Assembly: GCA_029850515.1 (NCBI GenBank)
Contig: JARCRW010000029.1
Span: forward strand, 1-63,091
Origin: Nitrosotalea sp.
Lineage (GTDB): Archaea > Thermoproteota > Nitrososphaeria > Nitrososphaerales > Nitrosopumilaceae
Reading direction: 5' to 3'
DNA length: 63,091 nt
Part shown: positions 47,765 to 56,601 of the stretch, piece after piece
How positions within the stretch are numbered: position 1 is the stretch's first letter
Layout: each line of letters opens with the position of its first letter
The notes under the pieces: model-generated
What the model was told of the DNA's origin: nothing
Seen by the model: the letters and a program-made list of their open reading frames with translations, nothing else
Database searches by the model: none
Position numbers and translations under genes: made by a program

Positions 47765-49048
47765 TCATCTACTTGATGGCTCTTGCATTGCTTCAGGAAA
47801 TGCCTTTTTGATGTATCTTGAAAGGACTGGATACTGGATTATTAGAGAAGCCAATACTACTCCAAATGTGATTGTCTTTAGTATCTCTTTTACATTGCTT
47901 TCAGGAAGGGTTGCAACTAGTGCTACTGAAAGTGCTCCTCTCATACCGCCAATCATGACAATGTGTCTCCATGTACCCAATGTCTTTTCTTTTGTAAATC
48001 TGTGTGTTACGGCAAGTATTGGATATGTGGATGCGGCTCTTGCTGCTAATACAATTATGACTGCAAGTGCAATTAGGGGAAGATTTTGTCCTATTCGAAC
48101 AATGTCCATGCTCAATCCAAGATACAAAAATGCAACAGAGTTTGCAAAAAACGCAATCATCTCCCAAAAGTTAGTTGTATATGCCCTTACTTTCTCACTG
48201 ATTATGTGGGGCTTTCTCATGATTACTCCAAACCATAGTCCTGCAGCAGCTGCTGCAACCAGACCTGAAAGGCCAAGTGAATTTGCGATTACAACTGCAC
48301 CAAAAAGAACTGCTACTGAAAGTGCTGTCTCAGAAAATGGCTCTTCTAGTAATCGGTGTAAAAATTGTGAACCTGCTGCAAGGCCAATTCCTATGCCAAT
48401 GCCGCCAAAAAATACTAGTGTAAAATGCCCGATTGTTTCTAAAATGTTGACATTAATTTCTGCTGAAGTGCTTGGAGAAAGTAATGATCCCTGTGCTATT
48501 GATACCGCAATAATTGAAGAAAATATGATTGCACCAGCCGCATCATTAAAACTAGCTTCTGATTCCATAAGTGTTGCAAGTTGGACTGGAACCTTCATCC
48601 TCTTGAAAACTTCAATTACTATTGCTGCATCTGTTGGAGCGATTAACGCAGCAAATGCGAAAGCAACAATTGTTGGAAGTCCTGCAAGATATGAAAGTAA
48701 AAGTCCCCCAACTATGGTAGCAACTCCAACTCCTACTGTGGATAATAACAACGCCGACACTCTGATCGTTTTAAACTGTTCACGATCTATTCTCATCATT
48801 GCTTCAAAAATTAGAGGTGGGATTACAAAGTACAGGATTAGTTTTGGATCTACCTTGAATCCTGAAATGTTTGGAATTCCATGGCCTGTAAAATCTACGA
48901 TTGATATTGAAATTCCAATTCCAACCAGAATCATGGTGTAGGGAATTCTTACCTTTGTTGCAATCAGAGAAGCAAGAAATATTGTCAAAAGAAATACTGG
49001 AATGACATATTCACTTGATAAAAGATGACCCAGACTTAACTCTGCCAT
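47765..49048 (-). CDS. Na+/H+ antiporter, CPA1 family
   Basis: 427 residues with about twelve membrane segments. The unwound helix region holds APTDAAIVIEVFKR and ESEASFNDAAGAIIFSS, with the FND ion-binding Asp of CPA1 exchangers. GGMRGALSVALV near the C-terminus is the family's conserved Arg site. It exchanges protons for Na+ or K+ and controls cytoplasmic pH. It is read leftward, apparently alone, with the small membrane protein at 49107 upstream on the same strand. Confidence 0.92.
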   Translation of the reverse strand: MAELSLGHLLSSEYVIPVFLLTIFLASLIATKVRIPYTMILVGIGISISIVDFTGHGIPNISGFKVDPKLILYFVIPPLIFEAMMRIDREQFKTIRVSALLLSTVGVGVATIVGGLLLSYLAGLPTIVAFAFAALIAPTDAAIVIEVFKRMKVPVQLATLMESEASFNDAAGAIIFSSIIAVSIAQGSLLSPSTSAEINVNILETIGHFTLVFFGGIGIGIGLAAGSQFLHRLLEEPFSETALSVAVLFGAVVIANSLGLSGLVAAAAAGLWFGVIMRKPHIISEKVRAYTTNFWEMIAFFANSVAFLYLGLSMDIVRIGQNLPLIALAVIIVLAARAASTYPILAVTHRFTKEKTLGTWRHIVMIGGMRGALSVALVATLPESNVKEILKTITFGVVLASLIIQYPVLSRYIKKAFPEAMQEPSSR

Positions 49049-49106
49049 CTTTAGACATTTGCTGTCAAATTATAAAAATCGTTGCTCAATATAGTGTGAT
49101 TTCTGA

Positions 49107-49349
49107 TTATTTTCGTCTGTCCATCATTTTTTGTCTGTTCTTTCGTAGAATATGAAATCCCAAAAATATCCCAAGCGATATGTTTACCATCCCAAGTGCA
49201 GTCAAAATAAAGTTTGGTTTGGTAAATACAATCAGTCCCATGAATATGCCCCAAAACCCTGCAATGAAAAACATGACTGTGATGATTCCTAATCTGCGAT
49301 TGGATGGATTGCCCATTAGCGATTTTGTTTTTATGACATTATTAAACAT
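49107..49349 (-). CDS. Small two-helix membrane protein
   Basis: 80 residues. Membrane helices GIITVMFFIAGFWGIFMGLI (about 21-40) and ILTALGMVNISLGIFLGFHI (about 48-67) are followed by a strongly basic tail (LRKNRQKMMDRRK). No family recognised. ATG 49316 (MGNPSNRR) is a possible shorter start. It precedes the antiporter gene by about 60 bases on the same strand and could be transcribed with it. Confidence 0.6.
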   Translation of the reverse strand: MFNNVIKTKSLMGNPSNRRLGIITVMFFIAGFWGIFMGLIVFTKPNFILTALGMVNISLGIFLGFHILRKNRQKMMDRRK

Positions 49350-49392
49350 TGAGCGAATTGCATTCTAAATTATAAAAATATGGAAAACCTGT

Positions 49393-51879
49393 CTAGGAAA
49401 ATTCTTTTCTTACGCTCTGAACGAATCTTGCATGAATTCTTATCCTCTCCAAAGTCTGTGCAAGCTTCATCTCGGTTCCGGAAACATGATGTTTCACAAA
49501 AAAGTTTTTGATCTCTTTTTCTTTTGCAAAATCAGCTTCAATTGAAACACTACCGATTATTCTGTTAAGAAGTGGGTTTCCTACCCCGAATCTTGATACA
49601 ATTCCCTTCCAGTTTTGTTTTATCCATGGCAAGACGAGTTCTTTGCCTTGTGGATTTGTAACCATTCTTGCAATTGGCTGAAATAGGTTTTGTGTTCTTA
49701 CCTCTTTTGATAGTGTAAACAAGAGCGTCTTTGATAATAGTTTTCTATCCTGAAAGTTTGCAAGTGAGCTAAGTAGTCTGACCATTTCTTCCTGTGTTTG
49801 TGCCTTGCGATACATACCAAGCATTTTTTGATATGTGGACGAGTCTCCCGTCCATGCTATCACTGAATATGTGGGACCGCGAAGATCTGGATTTAGCTTT
49901 CCGGTCTTTAACAAATTGTCAAATCTTGATCTTGCTTCTATGACTATATCTTGATCCTCAAGTCTTCCAAGTGAGCTGATTACCTGTGCACGCAAAAGTG
50001 CACTTGTTGACTTTTCTCCGTTGATTGGATCCCACCCAAGTTTTGCAAATACCTTGTTAAAGAAATCAAGATTGAATTTTTTTATCTCATCCCAAAACTC
50101 TTCTTTTGATAATAATACATAGAAAAAGTTCAGGCTAGATATTATGTCTGATAATACCACATAGTCATCCTCATCTTCATAATGTCTCACAATGTCAAGA
50201 TAGTCCCTAAATGATATCTGATTTGATATGCAAAGTGCAAAGAGATCGTGATGAATACTCCAACGGTCCACATTTGATATTGTTTTTTCTTCAACTTGCT
50301 TTGCTAGTGCATAAAGGGCATCTTTGTCATATTTTACTCGATAAAATCCCTTTTGGCCGTCATTTACCTTAAACCAGTCTTCCTTGTAAGGAATGGTGAT
50401 AGGTCCCTTCATTAGTTTGGTAGTTATCCTGTCTCCAGTTCTAACAGAGAGTGGAATAATCCAGTTTCCTGGCTTTGTTTTACCATTATTTTCCAAAAGG
50501 AATCTGCTCTGAGATAATATCAATTTTGAGTCCTTTGTTTTGGCTTCAATTACTGGATATCCTACCTGTCTTACCCACGTGTTCATCATTTGTCGTACTG
50601 GTTGTCTTGATATTGATCCAAGCGAGTTCCACAGATCTTCTGTTGTTGCATTTGCATATTCGTGTTTTTTCAGGTAGCTATGCAATCCTTTTCTAAAATT
50701 GTCATCTCCAATAAAGTTCTCTAACATCATAAGTACACAGCCTCCCTTGTTGTAACTGATCTCATCAAATATTTGTCGCACATCCGCGGGACTTTTTACT
50801 GGTACATCAATTGGATGTGATGATTTTAGAGAATCAAGACTCAAGCCTCCTGTCATTTCTGAAATGAGGAACTGGTCCCAAAAATCCCACTCGGGATATA
50901 GTGCATCAACTGCCTTTGTTGCCATGAATGTGGCAAAACTTTCATTGAGCCATAGATCATTCCACCACTTCATTGTAACCAAGTTGCCAAACCACTGGTG
51001 TGCTATCTCATGTGCAATTACTTCAGCAATGTGTTGTTTTGTTTCAGTAGATGATGTCTTTGGATCATAAAGCAGTATAGTCTCTCTGAATGTGATTGCA
51101 CCCCAGTTTTCCATTGCGCCTGACGCAAAATCAGGTATTGCAATCATGTCGAGCTTGGGTAGTGGATATGTAATCTTGAAATATTTTTCAAAATACGACA
51201 AGAATTGTTTTGTAAACTCTAATGAAAGTTTTCCTTGCTGTTTCTTTCCTTGTGTAGTTATTACTCTGATCAGAGTCTTACCAGACTTGGTTGAAATGGA
51301 CTCAAATTCTCCAACTGCAAGATAGAGAAGGTATGTGGACATGACTGGAGTAGTGTCAAACTTGTACAGGATCTTTTGATCTTCTGTTTTCTTTGATATT
51401 ATGGGCATGTTTGAGATTGCAGTGTGGTGCTTGTCAACTAAAAGTGAGACATCAAACGTTGCCTTGGCTTCTGGCTCGTCCCAACATGGAAATGCTCTTC
51501 GTGCATCGGCTGCCTCAAACTGAGTGGTTGCAAGGTGTTTTTCTTTTCCTTTGTACTTGTATTTGCTTCTGTAAAACCCAACAAGCTTGTCATTTAACTG
51601 TCCTGTGAAATCAATTGAAAGTACTGCCTTGCCAGATATTTTTTGAGAAAACACGAGTGTGAGTTCTTCGGTCTTTTCATCCAGTCTTGGCTTTGGTTTA
51701 ATCTCTATTCCATTCCAAGATATCTTACATTGTTTTATCTCAAGTTCTGCAGCATGCAACACAATTTTGTTTGTAGGTCTTGATATGGTGATTGATATTT
51801 TTTCTCTTCCTCTGAATGTAAATTTCTTAAAGTCAGGCTCAAATTCTAGATTATAATTTGTTGGAAAGACGGCCTTCAC
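49393..51879 (-). CDS. M1-family zinc aminopeptidase (tricorn factor F2/F3-like)
   Basis: 828 residues, the size of archaeal F2/F3 aminopeptidases (about 780). GAMENWG is at 254-260 (N-terminal recognition), HEIAH at 290-294 with the third zinc ligand in WLNESFATF near 313, and the catalytic Tyr region is in IFDEISYNKGGCVLMML. The C-terminal ERAP1-like helical domain spans about 480-828. It trims N-terminal residues from peptides made by the proteasome in the cytoplasm. No tricorn gene is near. Confidence 0.95.
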   Translation of the reverse strand: MKAVFPTNYNLEFEPDFKKFTFRGREKISITISRPTNKIVLHAAELEIKQCKISWNGIEIKPKPRLDEKTEELTLVFSQKISGKAVLSIDFTGQLNDKLVGFYRSKYKYKGKEKHLATTQFEAADARRAFPCWDEPEAKATFDVSLLVDKHHTAISNMPIISKKTEDQKILYKFDTTPVMSTYLLYLAVGEFESISTKSGKTLIRVITTQGKKQQGKLSLEFTKQFLSYFEKYFKITYPLPKLDMIAIPDFASGAMENWGAITFRETILLYDPKTSSTETKQHIAEVIAHEIAHQWFGNLVTMKWWNDLWLNESFATFMATKAVDALYPEWDFWDQFLISEMTGGLSLDSLKSSHPIDVPVKSPADVRQIFDEISYNKGGCVLMMLENFIGDDNFRKGLHSYLKKHEYANATTEDLWNSLGSISRQPVRQMMNTWVRQVGYPVIEAKTKDSKLILSQSRFLLENNGKTKPGNWIIPLSVRTGDRITTKLMKGPITIPYKEDWFKVNDGQKGFYRVKYDKDALYALAKQVEEKTISNVDRWSIHHDLFALCISNQISFRDYLDIVRHYEDEDDYVVLSDIISSLNFFYVLLSKEEFWDEIKKFNLDFFNKVFAKLGWDPINGEKSTSALLRAQVISSLGRLEDQDIVIEARSRFDNLLKTGKLNPDLRGPTYSVIAWTGDSSTYQKMLGMYRKAQTQEEMVRLLSSLANFQDRKLLSKTLLFTLSKEVRTQNLFQPIARMVTNPQGKELVLPWIKQNWKGIVSRFGVGNPLLNRIIGSVSIEADFAKEKEIKNFFVKHHVSGTEMKLAQTLERIRIHARFVQSVRKEFS

Positions 51880-51914
51880 AAGATTTTTGTTCTAATATAC
51901 ACGTAATATACTTT

Positions 51915-52412
51915 CTAGTGCAGAATTCGGACTAGCCAATGTATGAAATGCACGCCAAAAAATACTATTGCAACTGCTTTTACCGTCTTACCTGTTGTCA
52001 TTGCAATGGAATATTTCGCAATATTGTATTTCTTGGTTCCAGCTATTATTGATACGACATCACCAAGTATGGGGATCCACGGGGACAGAAAAATTATTGT
52101 AAACCAACCGTATTTTGTCATCATGTTGATGCTTTTTTGTTCATATTTTTCTTCTGGAATCTTTCTAAGTTTTTTTAACAGCCTTCCATTGTATCCGATA
52201 TAATACGCGATATAGCCACCAATTATAGAACCCACTACCAACACCAAAAACACATCAAATACATTTGCTCTACTCAGCAACAAAGCTGAGATGGTAATCT
52301 CTGTTGGAATTGGGATAAAACTTGAAAACATTCCATTGAAAAAAAGCCCCAACAAACCGTATTTTATGAATATTGTATTATGCAATAGGGAATGTGTGAT
52401 CTCATCTAGCAT
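51915..52412 (-). CDS. DedA/VTT-family membrane protein
   Basis: 165 residues. FFNGMFSSFIPIPTEITISA is the family's entry loop (F-x-E-x3-P). VFDVFLVLVVGSIIGGYIAY is followed by NG-R-x-L, and WFTIIFLSPWIPILGDVVSI holds the second re-entrant loop with the conserved Pro-Gly-Asp positions. These VTT/SNARE-associated proteins act as lipid scramblases or flippases. It is shorter than bacterial DedA (about 200). Read leftward after the aminopeptidase region. Confidence 0.8.
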   Translation of the reverse strand: MLDEITHSLLHNTIFIKYGLLGLFFNGMFSSFIPIPTEITISALLLSRANVFDVFLVLVVGSIIGGYIAYYIGYNGRLLKKLRKIPEEKYEQKSINMMTKYGWFTIIFLSPWIPILGDVVSIIAGTKKYNIAKYSIAMTTGKTVKAVAIVFFGVHFIHWLVRILH

Positions 52413-52427
52413 TGCCTAAACTTCATT

Positions 52428-52709
52428 CTAGCTCATTTTAAATGAATTGCCATATTTTACATCATGATCATAAATTGCATTACCTATTTTTTTAAGAAGT
52501 TTTGTTTTGGATTTTTGTGCTTTCTTGTCATGGCTGTAATCTTTTTTTTCTATCAAATCATGTAGGCGTTCAAGATCTGTCCTTGATAATGCGTTGATTC
52601 CTCTTGTAAATATAATGTCTAAGAGTTGAAGTCTTTCAAGATCATCATTGTTGTCTTGCACAATGACCGTATCTCTATCTTTAATATTTGTCTTACATAA
52701 AGACAACAC
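52428..52709 (-). CDS. Small acidic/basic protein of unknown function
   Basis: Up to 93 residues from GTG 52709, but that codon abuts the opposite ATG at 52710 and leaves no room for a promoter. A GTG at 52661 (VQDNNDDLERLQLLD) is the more likely start and would give 77 residues. LQLLDIIFTRGINALSRTDL looks helical. No family recognised. Confidence 0.55.
   Translation of the reverse strand: MLSLCKTNIKDRDTVIVQDNNDDLERLQLLDIIFTRGINALSRTDLERLHDLIEKKDYSHDKKAQKSKTKLLKKIGNAIYDHDVKYGNSFKMS
52680..52689 (+). promoter_or_regulatory. TATA box of the DUF167 gene
   Basis: TTTAATATTT is centred 26 bases before ATG 52710, the spacing for a leaderless transcript. It lies inside the longest version of the opposite gene, which argues for that gene's shorter start. 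Confidence 0.55.
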
Positions 52710-52922
52710 ATGTTCTACAGAGTATCTGTGTCATTTCACAAGGATTATCTTACAATAAAAAATGATTTCATCGAAATTGGTATAATGGAAAAGCCTGTGA
52801 AAGGTAAGGCAAATGCTGTGATAGTAAAACAGATTGCAAAACATCTTGGGGTATCAAAATCTAAAGTGAGAATAGTTGCAGGAGAAAAATCTCAGGATAA
52901 GATAATCGAAGTGATACCATAA
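52710..52922 (+). CDS. DUF167 (YggU-type) protein
   Basis: 70 residues, a full DUF167 domain. KPVKGKANAVIVKQIAKHLG has the family's G-K-A-N-x-x-(V/L) motif, and KSKVRIVAGEKSQDKIIEV has the closing V-x-G-x-x-S/K-R/D-x-K. The role is unknown, though the family is widespread and often near RNA genes. ATG start with a well-placed TATA box. The exported protein gene follows after 40 bases. Confidence 0.88.
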   Translation: MFYRVSVSFHKDYLTIKNDFIEIGIMEKPVKGKANAVIVKQIAKHLGVSKSKVRIVAGEKSQDKIIEVIP

Positions 52923-52963
52923 TTTACCAAACCCTAAAAAACAAGTCAAATCCAGTTTATCAT

Positions 52964-53362
52964 GTGAACACATCTGCAATTTTGATAATTTTTGTCATCG
53001 CGATTGTATCTATGATGGCGCATCCTGGGTATTCTCAACTTACCAAGTCTGGTGCTACACTTGAAAATGGTATCTGGTATACTACAGTTGGAAAGCAAGT
53101 ACAGATTACAACAGATGTTACTAACGGACAAAACAAGGCACAGCCATTTGCGTACCTTGTACAAATTGAAAACCAAGATGGGGTTGTGTGTTCTTTATCA
53201 TGGATCACGGGTACACTTGATGTAGGCCAGTCTCTTAGTCCATCCCAGTCGTGGATACCTACTACGTCTGGAACATATACTGCACAGATTTTTGTATGGA
53301 CAAGTGTAGGAAATCCTGATGCGCTATCTCCCCCACTTGTAATGAAAATTATTGTGTCATAG
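52964..53362 (+). CDS. Small exported beta-sandwich protein
   Basis: 132 residues from GTG 52964. The signal peptide is SAILIIFVIAIVSMMAHPGYS-Q. The mature part is a single Ig-like beta domain: WYTTVGKQVQITTDVTNGQN, FAYLVQIENQDGVVCSLSW, and SGTYTAQIFVWTSVGNPDAL. This is the CARDB/DUF-type fold often seen in thaumarchaeal surface proteins. Unknown function. Confidence 0.75.
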   Translation: MNTSAILIIFVIAIVSMMAHPGYSQLTKSGATLENGIWYTTVGKQVQITTDVTNGQNKAQPFAYLVQIENQDGVVCSLSWITGTLDVGQSLSPSQSWIPTTSGTYTAQIFVWTSVGNPDALSPPLVMKIIVS

Positions 53363-53417
53363 GTTGAACAGTGCCTAGATTAGCATCAGTTATAATTTAG
53401 AAATTTACAGCCTATGT

Positions 53418-53753
53418 ATGGATGTTAGGAGAAGAATTCCAGTTTATCTTATGATTGGGGCAGCATTTGTCTTTACGCTCTATTTTTTTGTCTCTCCATT
53501 CATTTATCCGTCAGATCAAGGTGGTCAAGTACCTGTCTTTAACCAAAGTCCTGATTCAGTTTCAACACTGGCAAGTGATGTTGATGCATGTGTAGCAACC
53601 CCTACTTCAGATTGTGATCAAGAAATGTTACAGATAAAAAATTATTGTAATAGTAACAGGGGCCAAAACATTTCTATTTGCTCTGATGTTAGGGTGCAAG
53701 AATATATTGACAGCAGGGGACTTGAGCGTCCAACAATAAACACTGGAAGCTGA
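53418..53753 (+). CDS. Small membrane-anchored protein with Cys-rich outer part
   Basis: 111 residues. Residues 8-28 (VYLMIGAAFVFTLYFFVSPF) form an anchor. The outside part carries four Cys (DACVATPTSDCDQ, NYCNSNRG, SICSDVR), which could form two disulphides. No family recognised. It faces the next gene tail to tail with three bases between stops. Confidence 0.68.
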   Translation: MDVRRRIPVYLMIGAAFVFTLYFFVSPFIYPSDQGGQVPVFNQSPDSVSTLASDVDACVATPTSDCDQEMLQIKNYCNSNRGQNISICSDVRVQEYIDSRGLERPTINTGS

Positions 53754-53756
53754 TTG

Positions 53757-54167
53757 TTATTTCTGAGCTTCTTGCATGAATCTTTCCATGTTCTGCTTCA
53801 CTAGGGGAATTATCTTTTTTGTTATGATCTGGTGAAAGTCGTCTGCATCAGGATCAAATGACAGTAAAAGTACATGTGCAAGTCTCCTGTTTTCATCAGC
53901 AATTGGTATTGTGGCCCTGATAATTTTTGTATAATGTGAACTTGCATAAGAAATCCTTCCAAGTAGGTACTCCCATCTGAGTCTGGTGTACTGTCTTGTG
54001 GCTGCAGTTATTGCATACTGTGCTCTCTCTTCTGGTTTCATTACAGGGGTTAGGCCTGCCCTCTCCGATGCACCCTCTAACGTTCCGTCTCCATCTGCAA
54101 TCCCTGCAAATCTTATCTTCTTGTCTAACGCTACTACGTTTTTACAAAAATCATCAAAAAATGCCAT
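53757..54167 (-). CDS. Small soluble protein, probably lineage-specific
   Basis: 136 residues without membrane segments. It begins FFDDFCKNVVALDKKIRFAG and continues PEERAQYAITAATRQYTRLR and KIIRATIPIADENRRLAHVL. The layout resembles a sensor-like alpha/beta fold (V-A-L-D-x-x-I-R-F-A-G is like the start of a PAS/GAF-type domain) but I cannot name the family. The two genes upstream on this strand encode small proteins of other kinds. Confidence 0.68.
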   Translation of the reverse strand: MAFFDDFCKNVVALDKKIRFAGIADGDGTLEGASERAGLTPVMKPEERAQYAITAATRQYTRLRWEYLLGRISYASSHYTKIIRATIPIADENRRLAHVLLLSFDPDADDFHQIITKKIIPLVKQNMERFMQEAQK

Positions 54168-54217
54168 TCAATATGGAGTATCAGCTATGCTATATTTGCT
54201 TTCTGGGAAATTTCTCT

Positions 54218-54430
54218 TCACACGTTGTCTTGTTTTATGCTAGCAGGCATTACTTTTTGAAAGATGAAATTACACAACAGCATAAATCCAATCCATATCA
54301 AGATCATAAGGACAGGTGTATAGTGCCCTATGCATTGATTGCAGATAAACTTGTTCAAAAGAAACACGATGATGCCTCCAACAAGAGCACCGGTTGCATA
54401 ATCCAATAGCCTCCACCAGAAATATTTCAT
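54218..54430 (-). CDS. Small two-helix membrane protein
   Basis: 70 residues. LLDYATGALVGGIIVFLLNK and HYTPVLMILIWIGFMLLCNF form two membrane helices around a short loop with Cys (FICNQCIGH). No family recognised. Read leftward before the soluble protein gene at 53757. Confidence 0.6.
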   Translation of the reverse strand: MKYFWWRLLDYATGALVGGIIVFLLNKFICNQCIGHYTPVLMILIWIGFMLLCNFIFQKVMPASIKQDNV

Positions 54431-54479
54431 TTGTTCTATGTTTACATGTCTGAAATATAAGATTGATTTTACTTGTTTG

Positions 54480-54869
54480 CTAGGAAAAATATCGCCTGAT
54501 ATTTTCCACTTCGATCTTTATCCATTCGCAAAAGATACTCCAAACAGCATCTGGTGTAGAGTCATACTGGAAGAAAGTAAACATCACTGCAGTGGAGTTA
54601 TTGTGCAAGGAAATTATTCTCATGTATGCGGGTGTCATGCTCTCTTCGGTAGGTCCTGCATAGATGTCAATCAAACCTGCCTTTTGATTTGTGTCAAATC
54701 TAATGAATGCCTCTCCGATCGGTGTTAGAACCTTGTATTTGTCATCAACGAATGTTAGTTTCTTGACAAACTTTGTAGCCCATTTTGGGATATTTTCAAT
54801 ATTTGATAAAAACTCGAATACTTTGTCTATTGGTGCGCTTACCACACAAGTCTCAGTTACAGAATTCAA
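54480..54869 (-). CDS. SRPBCC (START-like) family protein
   Basis: 129 residues. VTETCVVSAPIDKVFEFLSN is the classic first strand and helix of polyketide-cyclase-like SRPBCC proteins. KWATKFVKKLTFVDDKYKVL and a long C-terminal helix (WSIFCEWIKIEVENIRRYF) complete the fold. It would bind a small hydrophobic ligand. It is divergent from the thioesterase gene at 54963. Another SRPBCC gene is at 37450. Confidence 0.78.
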   Translation of the reverse strand: MNSVTETCVVSAPIDKVFEFLSNIENIPKWATKFVKKLTFVDDKYKVLTPIGEAFIRFDTNQKAGLIDIYAGPTEESMTPAYMRIISLHNNSTAVMFTFFQYDSTPDAVWSIFCEWIKIEVENIRRYFS

Positions 54870-54962
54870 TGTCTAGTCTCAAAATGTCTATTAATTAAAT
54901 GGTGTTTTGTTAGCAAACAAAAGAATGACTCATAAATCCACGGCTTGATTTATTGCAATAGC

Positions 54963-55436
54963 ATGTCTCTAAAACCAAAGAGTGCGGAGGAGTCAAGAGC
55001 AGAGATGACCGTTAGAATGTTTCCATCTGATGCAAACCCTGCAGGAAATGTATTTGGTGGTGAAATACTGAGACAAATTGACTTGATAGCAGGTCTTGTA
55101 GCTCAGAGACACTGCAAGAAAAATGCTGTAACTGCATCAATTGACAGGGTCAACTTTTTAAAACCGGTTCTAGTTGGAAATGCACTGATACTAAATGCCA
55201 GACTAAACTATGTATCTCATTCTTCGATGGAAATTGAAATAAAAGTAGAGGCCGAAAATCTATTTACTGGAACTAGAACTCTTACAAATACTGCATATGT
55301 TACTTCTGTTGCATTAGACGAGGCTGGCAGGCCAACAGATGTACCTCCACTTTTGATTGTCACAGAAGACGACAAGAAGAGGTTTACAGAGGGGGAGCAA
55401 AGAATGTTGCAGAGAAAAAGAGAACGAAAACACTAG
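54963..55436 (+). CDS. Acyl-CoA thioesterase, hotdog fold (YciA/BFIT type)
   Basis: 157 residues from ATG 54963; an upstream TTG at 54945 is in frame. The hotdog core is visible: VRMFPSDANPAGNVFGGEIL, DLIAGLVAQRHC, ASIDRVNFLKPVLVGNALIL, and SHSSMEIEIKVEAENLFTG. NPAGNVFGG carries the catalytic Asn/Asp-type loop of this thioesterase group. It hydrolyses acyl-CoA; chain-length preference is unknown. The last residues are basic (RMLQRKRERKH). Confidence 0.88.
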   Translation: MSLKPKSAEESRAEMTVRMFPSDANPAGNVFGGEILRQIDLIAGLVAQRHCKKNAVTASIDRVNFLKPVLVGNALILNARLNYVSHSSMEIEIKVEAENLFTGTRTLTNTAYVTSVALDEAGRPTDVPPLLIVTEDDKKRFTEGEQRMLQRKRERKH

Positions 55437-55666
55437 TACATGATTGATTTGTTGAAATAAAACCAGGGGCGTAACTTGATGCTGATTTTCCCTGAAAAAA
55501 CCATGTTGTAGACATGTCTTGCAAAAAATAAATCACCAACAACCGGTTTTCTAAATTCAATTCTCTGCGTTGAATGTGCCACTGACTAAAGATCATCTTA
55601 ATTTTCACAAGTCAATCTTGTTGACAAGATGTATATGATTAAGTATTTTCATTAATATCGATAGAA

Positions 55667-56566
55667 ATGACTTTATCTTGTGACATTAGACAGTGCGGCA
55701 TTACTTTAAAAATAAAATCTGTGTTGTCTTTTGTGGTACTTGTTAGTGCATCTGCATTTTTCTTGGCGCTTTCATCTGCTGCGGCTGCACCTCTTTCACC
55801 GCCAACAGAAGCACAGATTGTGGTAAAAATAGACAAGGACCAATATAATCTAGGTGACATCATGGTAGTCTCAGGTGAGGTCAAAAGCATTGTAACTAAC
55901 ATACCGATAACCATTCAGATACTTGACCCTGACAATAACTTGGTTCATGTAGAACAGATACTGGTGGCAGCAGATGGAAGGTTTTCATTACCAATAAAAA
56001 TAGAAGGTCCACTATGGAATCTGCCTGGCAAGTATTCTCTTGTTGTACAATATGGATTCAAACACGTTTCTGCTATTGTAAATTTCCAATTTGAACAGGC
56101 CAATGTTGCTACAGAAGGTGTATTCAATGTAAAAGATCTTTCCAGTGGACAAAACTTTGATCTTAATTATACTATTACTGGAAGTCAAGTCGAAAGCATA
56201 GTTATTGATAAACAAGATATTGCACTTGTTGCACAAATAGATTCAAAAAATTCTGGTATGATGCACCTCAAGATACCTAGATTGTTACTTGATGCAAAAA
56301 AACCCAGCAACGCCGATGAATCATTCCTGGTCTTTGTTAATGGTGATGAGATAACCTCATTTAAGGAGACGGCTTCTGATTATGACTATAGGGTGTTAGA
56401 TATTCCGATTGTAAATGGCGACTCTGAAATTGAAATTATTGGAACTACGGTAATACCAGAATTTGAAAATGTATCTAGTCTGGTACTGGTCTTGTCGGTT
56501 GGATTGGTAACAATATTTACAGTATTGACGCAGACACGAATTAATCTCAAACCCTCGAATCTGTAA
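55667..56566 (+). CDS. Exported protein with PEF-like C-terminal sorting signal
   Basis: 299 residues. A signal peptide at about 17-42 (VLSFVVLVSASAFFLALSSA) follows a 16-residue polar leader that may mean a later start. Ig-like beta domains follow (DQYNLGDIMVVSGEVKS, then WNLPGKYSLVVQYGFKHVSA). The end reads IIGTTVIPEFENVSSLVLVL then a membrane stretch and a polar tail. This matches the end of the protein at 33115 (GTT-x2-PEF-x-NV-x2-LV). It is probably anchored or processed by an archaeosortase. Confidence 0.76.
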   Translation: MTLSCDIRQCGITLKIKSVLSFVVLVSASAFFLALSSAAAAPLSPPTEAQIVVKIDKDQYNLGDIMVVSGEVKSIVTNIPITIQILDPDNNLVHVEQILVAADGRFSLPIKIEGPLWNLPGKYSLVVQYGFKHVSAIVNFQFEQANVATEGVFNVKDLSSGQNFDLNYTITGSQVESIVIDKQDIALVAQIDSKNSGMMHLKIPRLLLDAKKPSNADESFLVFVNGDEITSFKETASDYDYRVLDIPIVNGDSEIEIIGTTVIPEFENVSSLVLVLSVGLVTIFTVLTQTRINLKPSNL

Positions 56567-56601
56567 ATAGTTCTCTGATTGTATCTTGAGCAAAAATAGA
56601 T

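Noticed and set aside
47808-48941. 377-codon open frame on the plus strand opposite the antiporter
   Set aside because: Its product has no coherent fold, and the minus-strand frame is a complete CPA1 antiporter with the family's motifs; the open frame is an antisense by-product of the gene's codon use.
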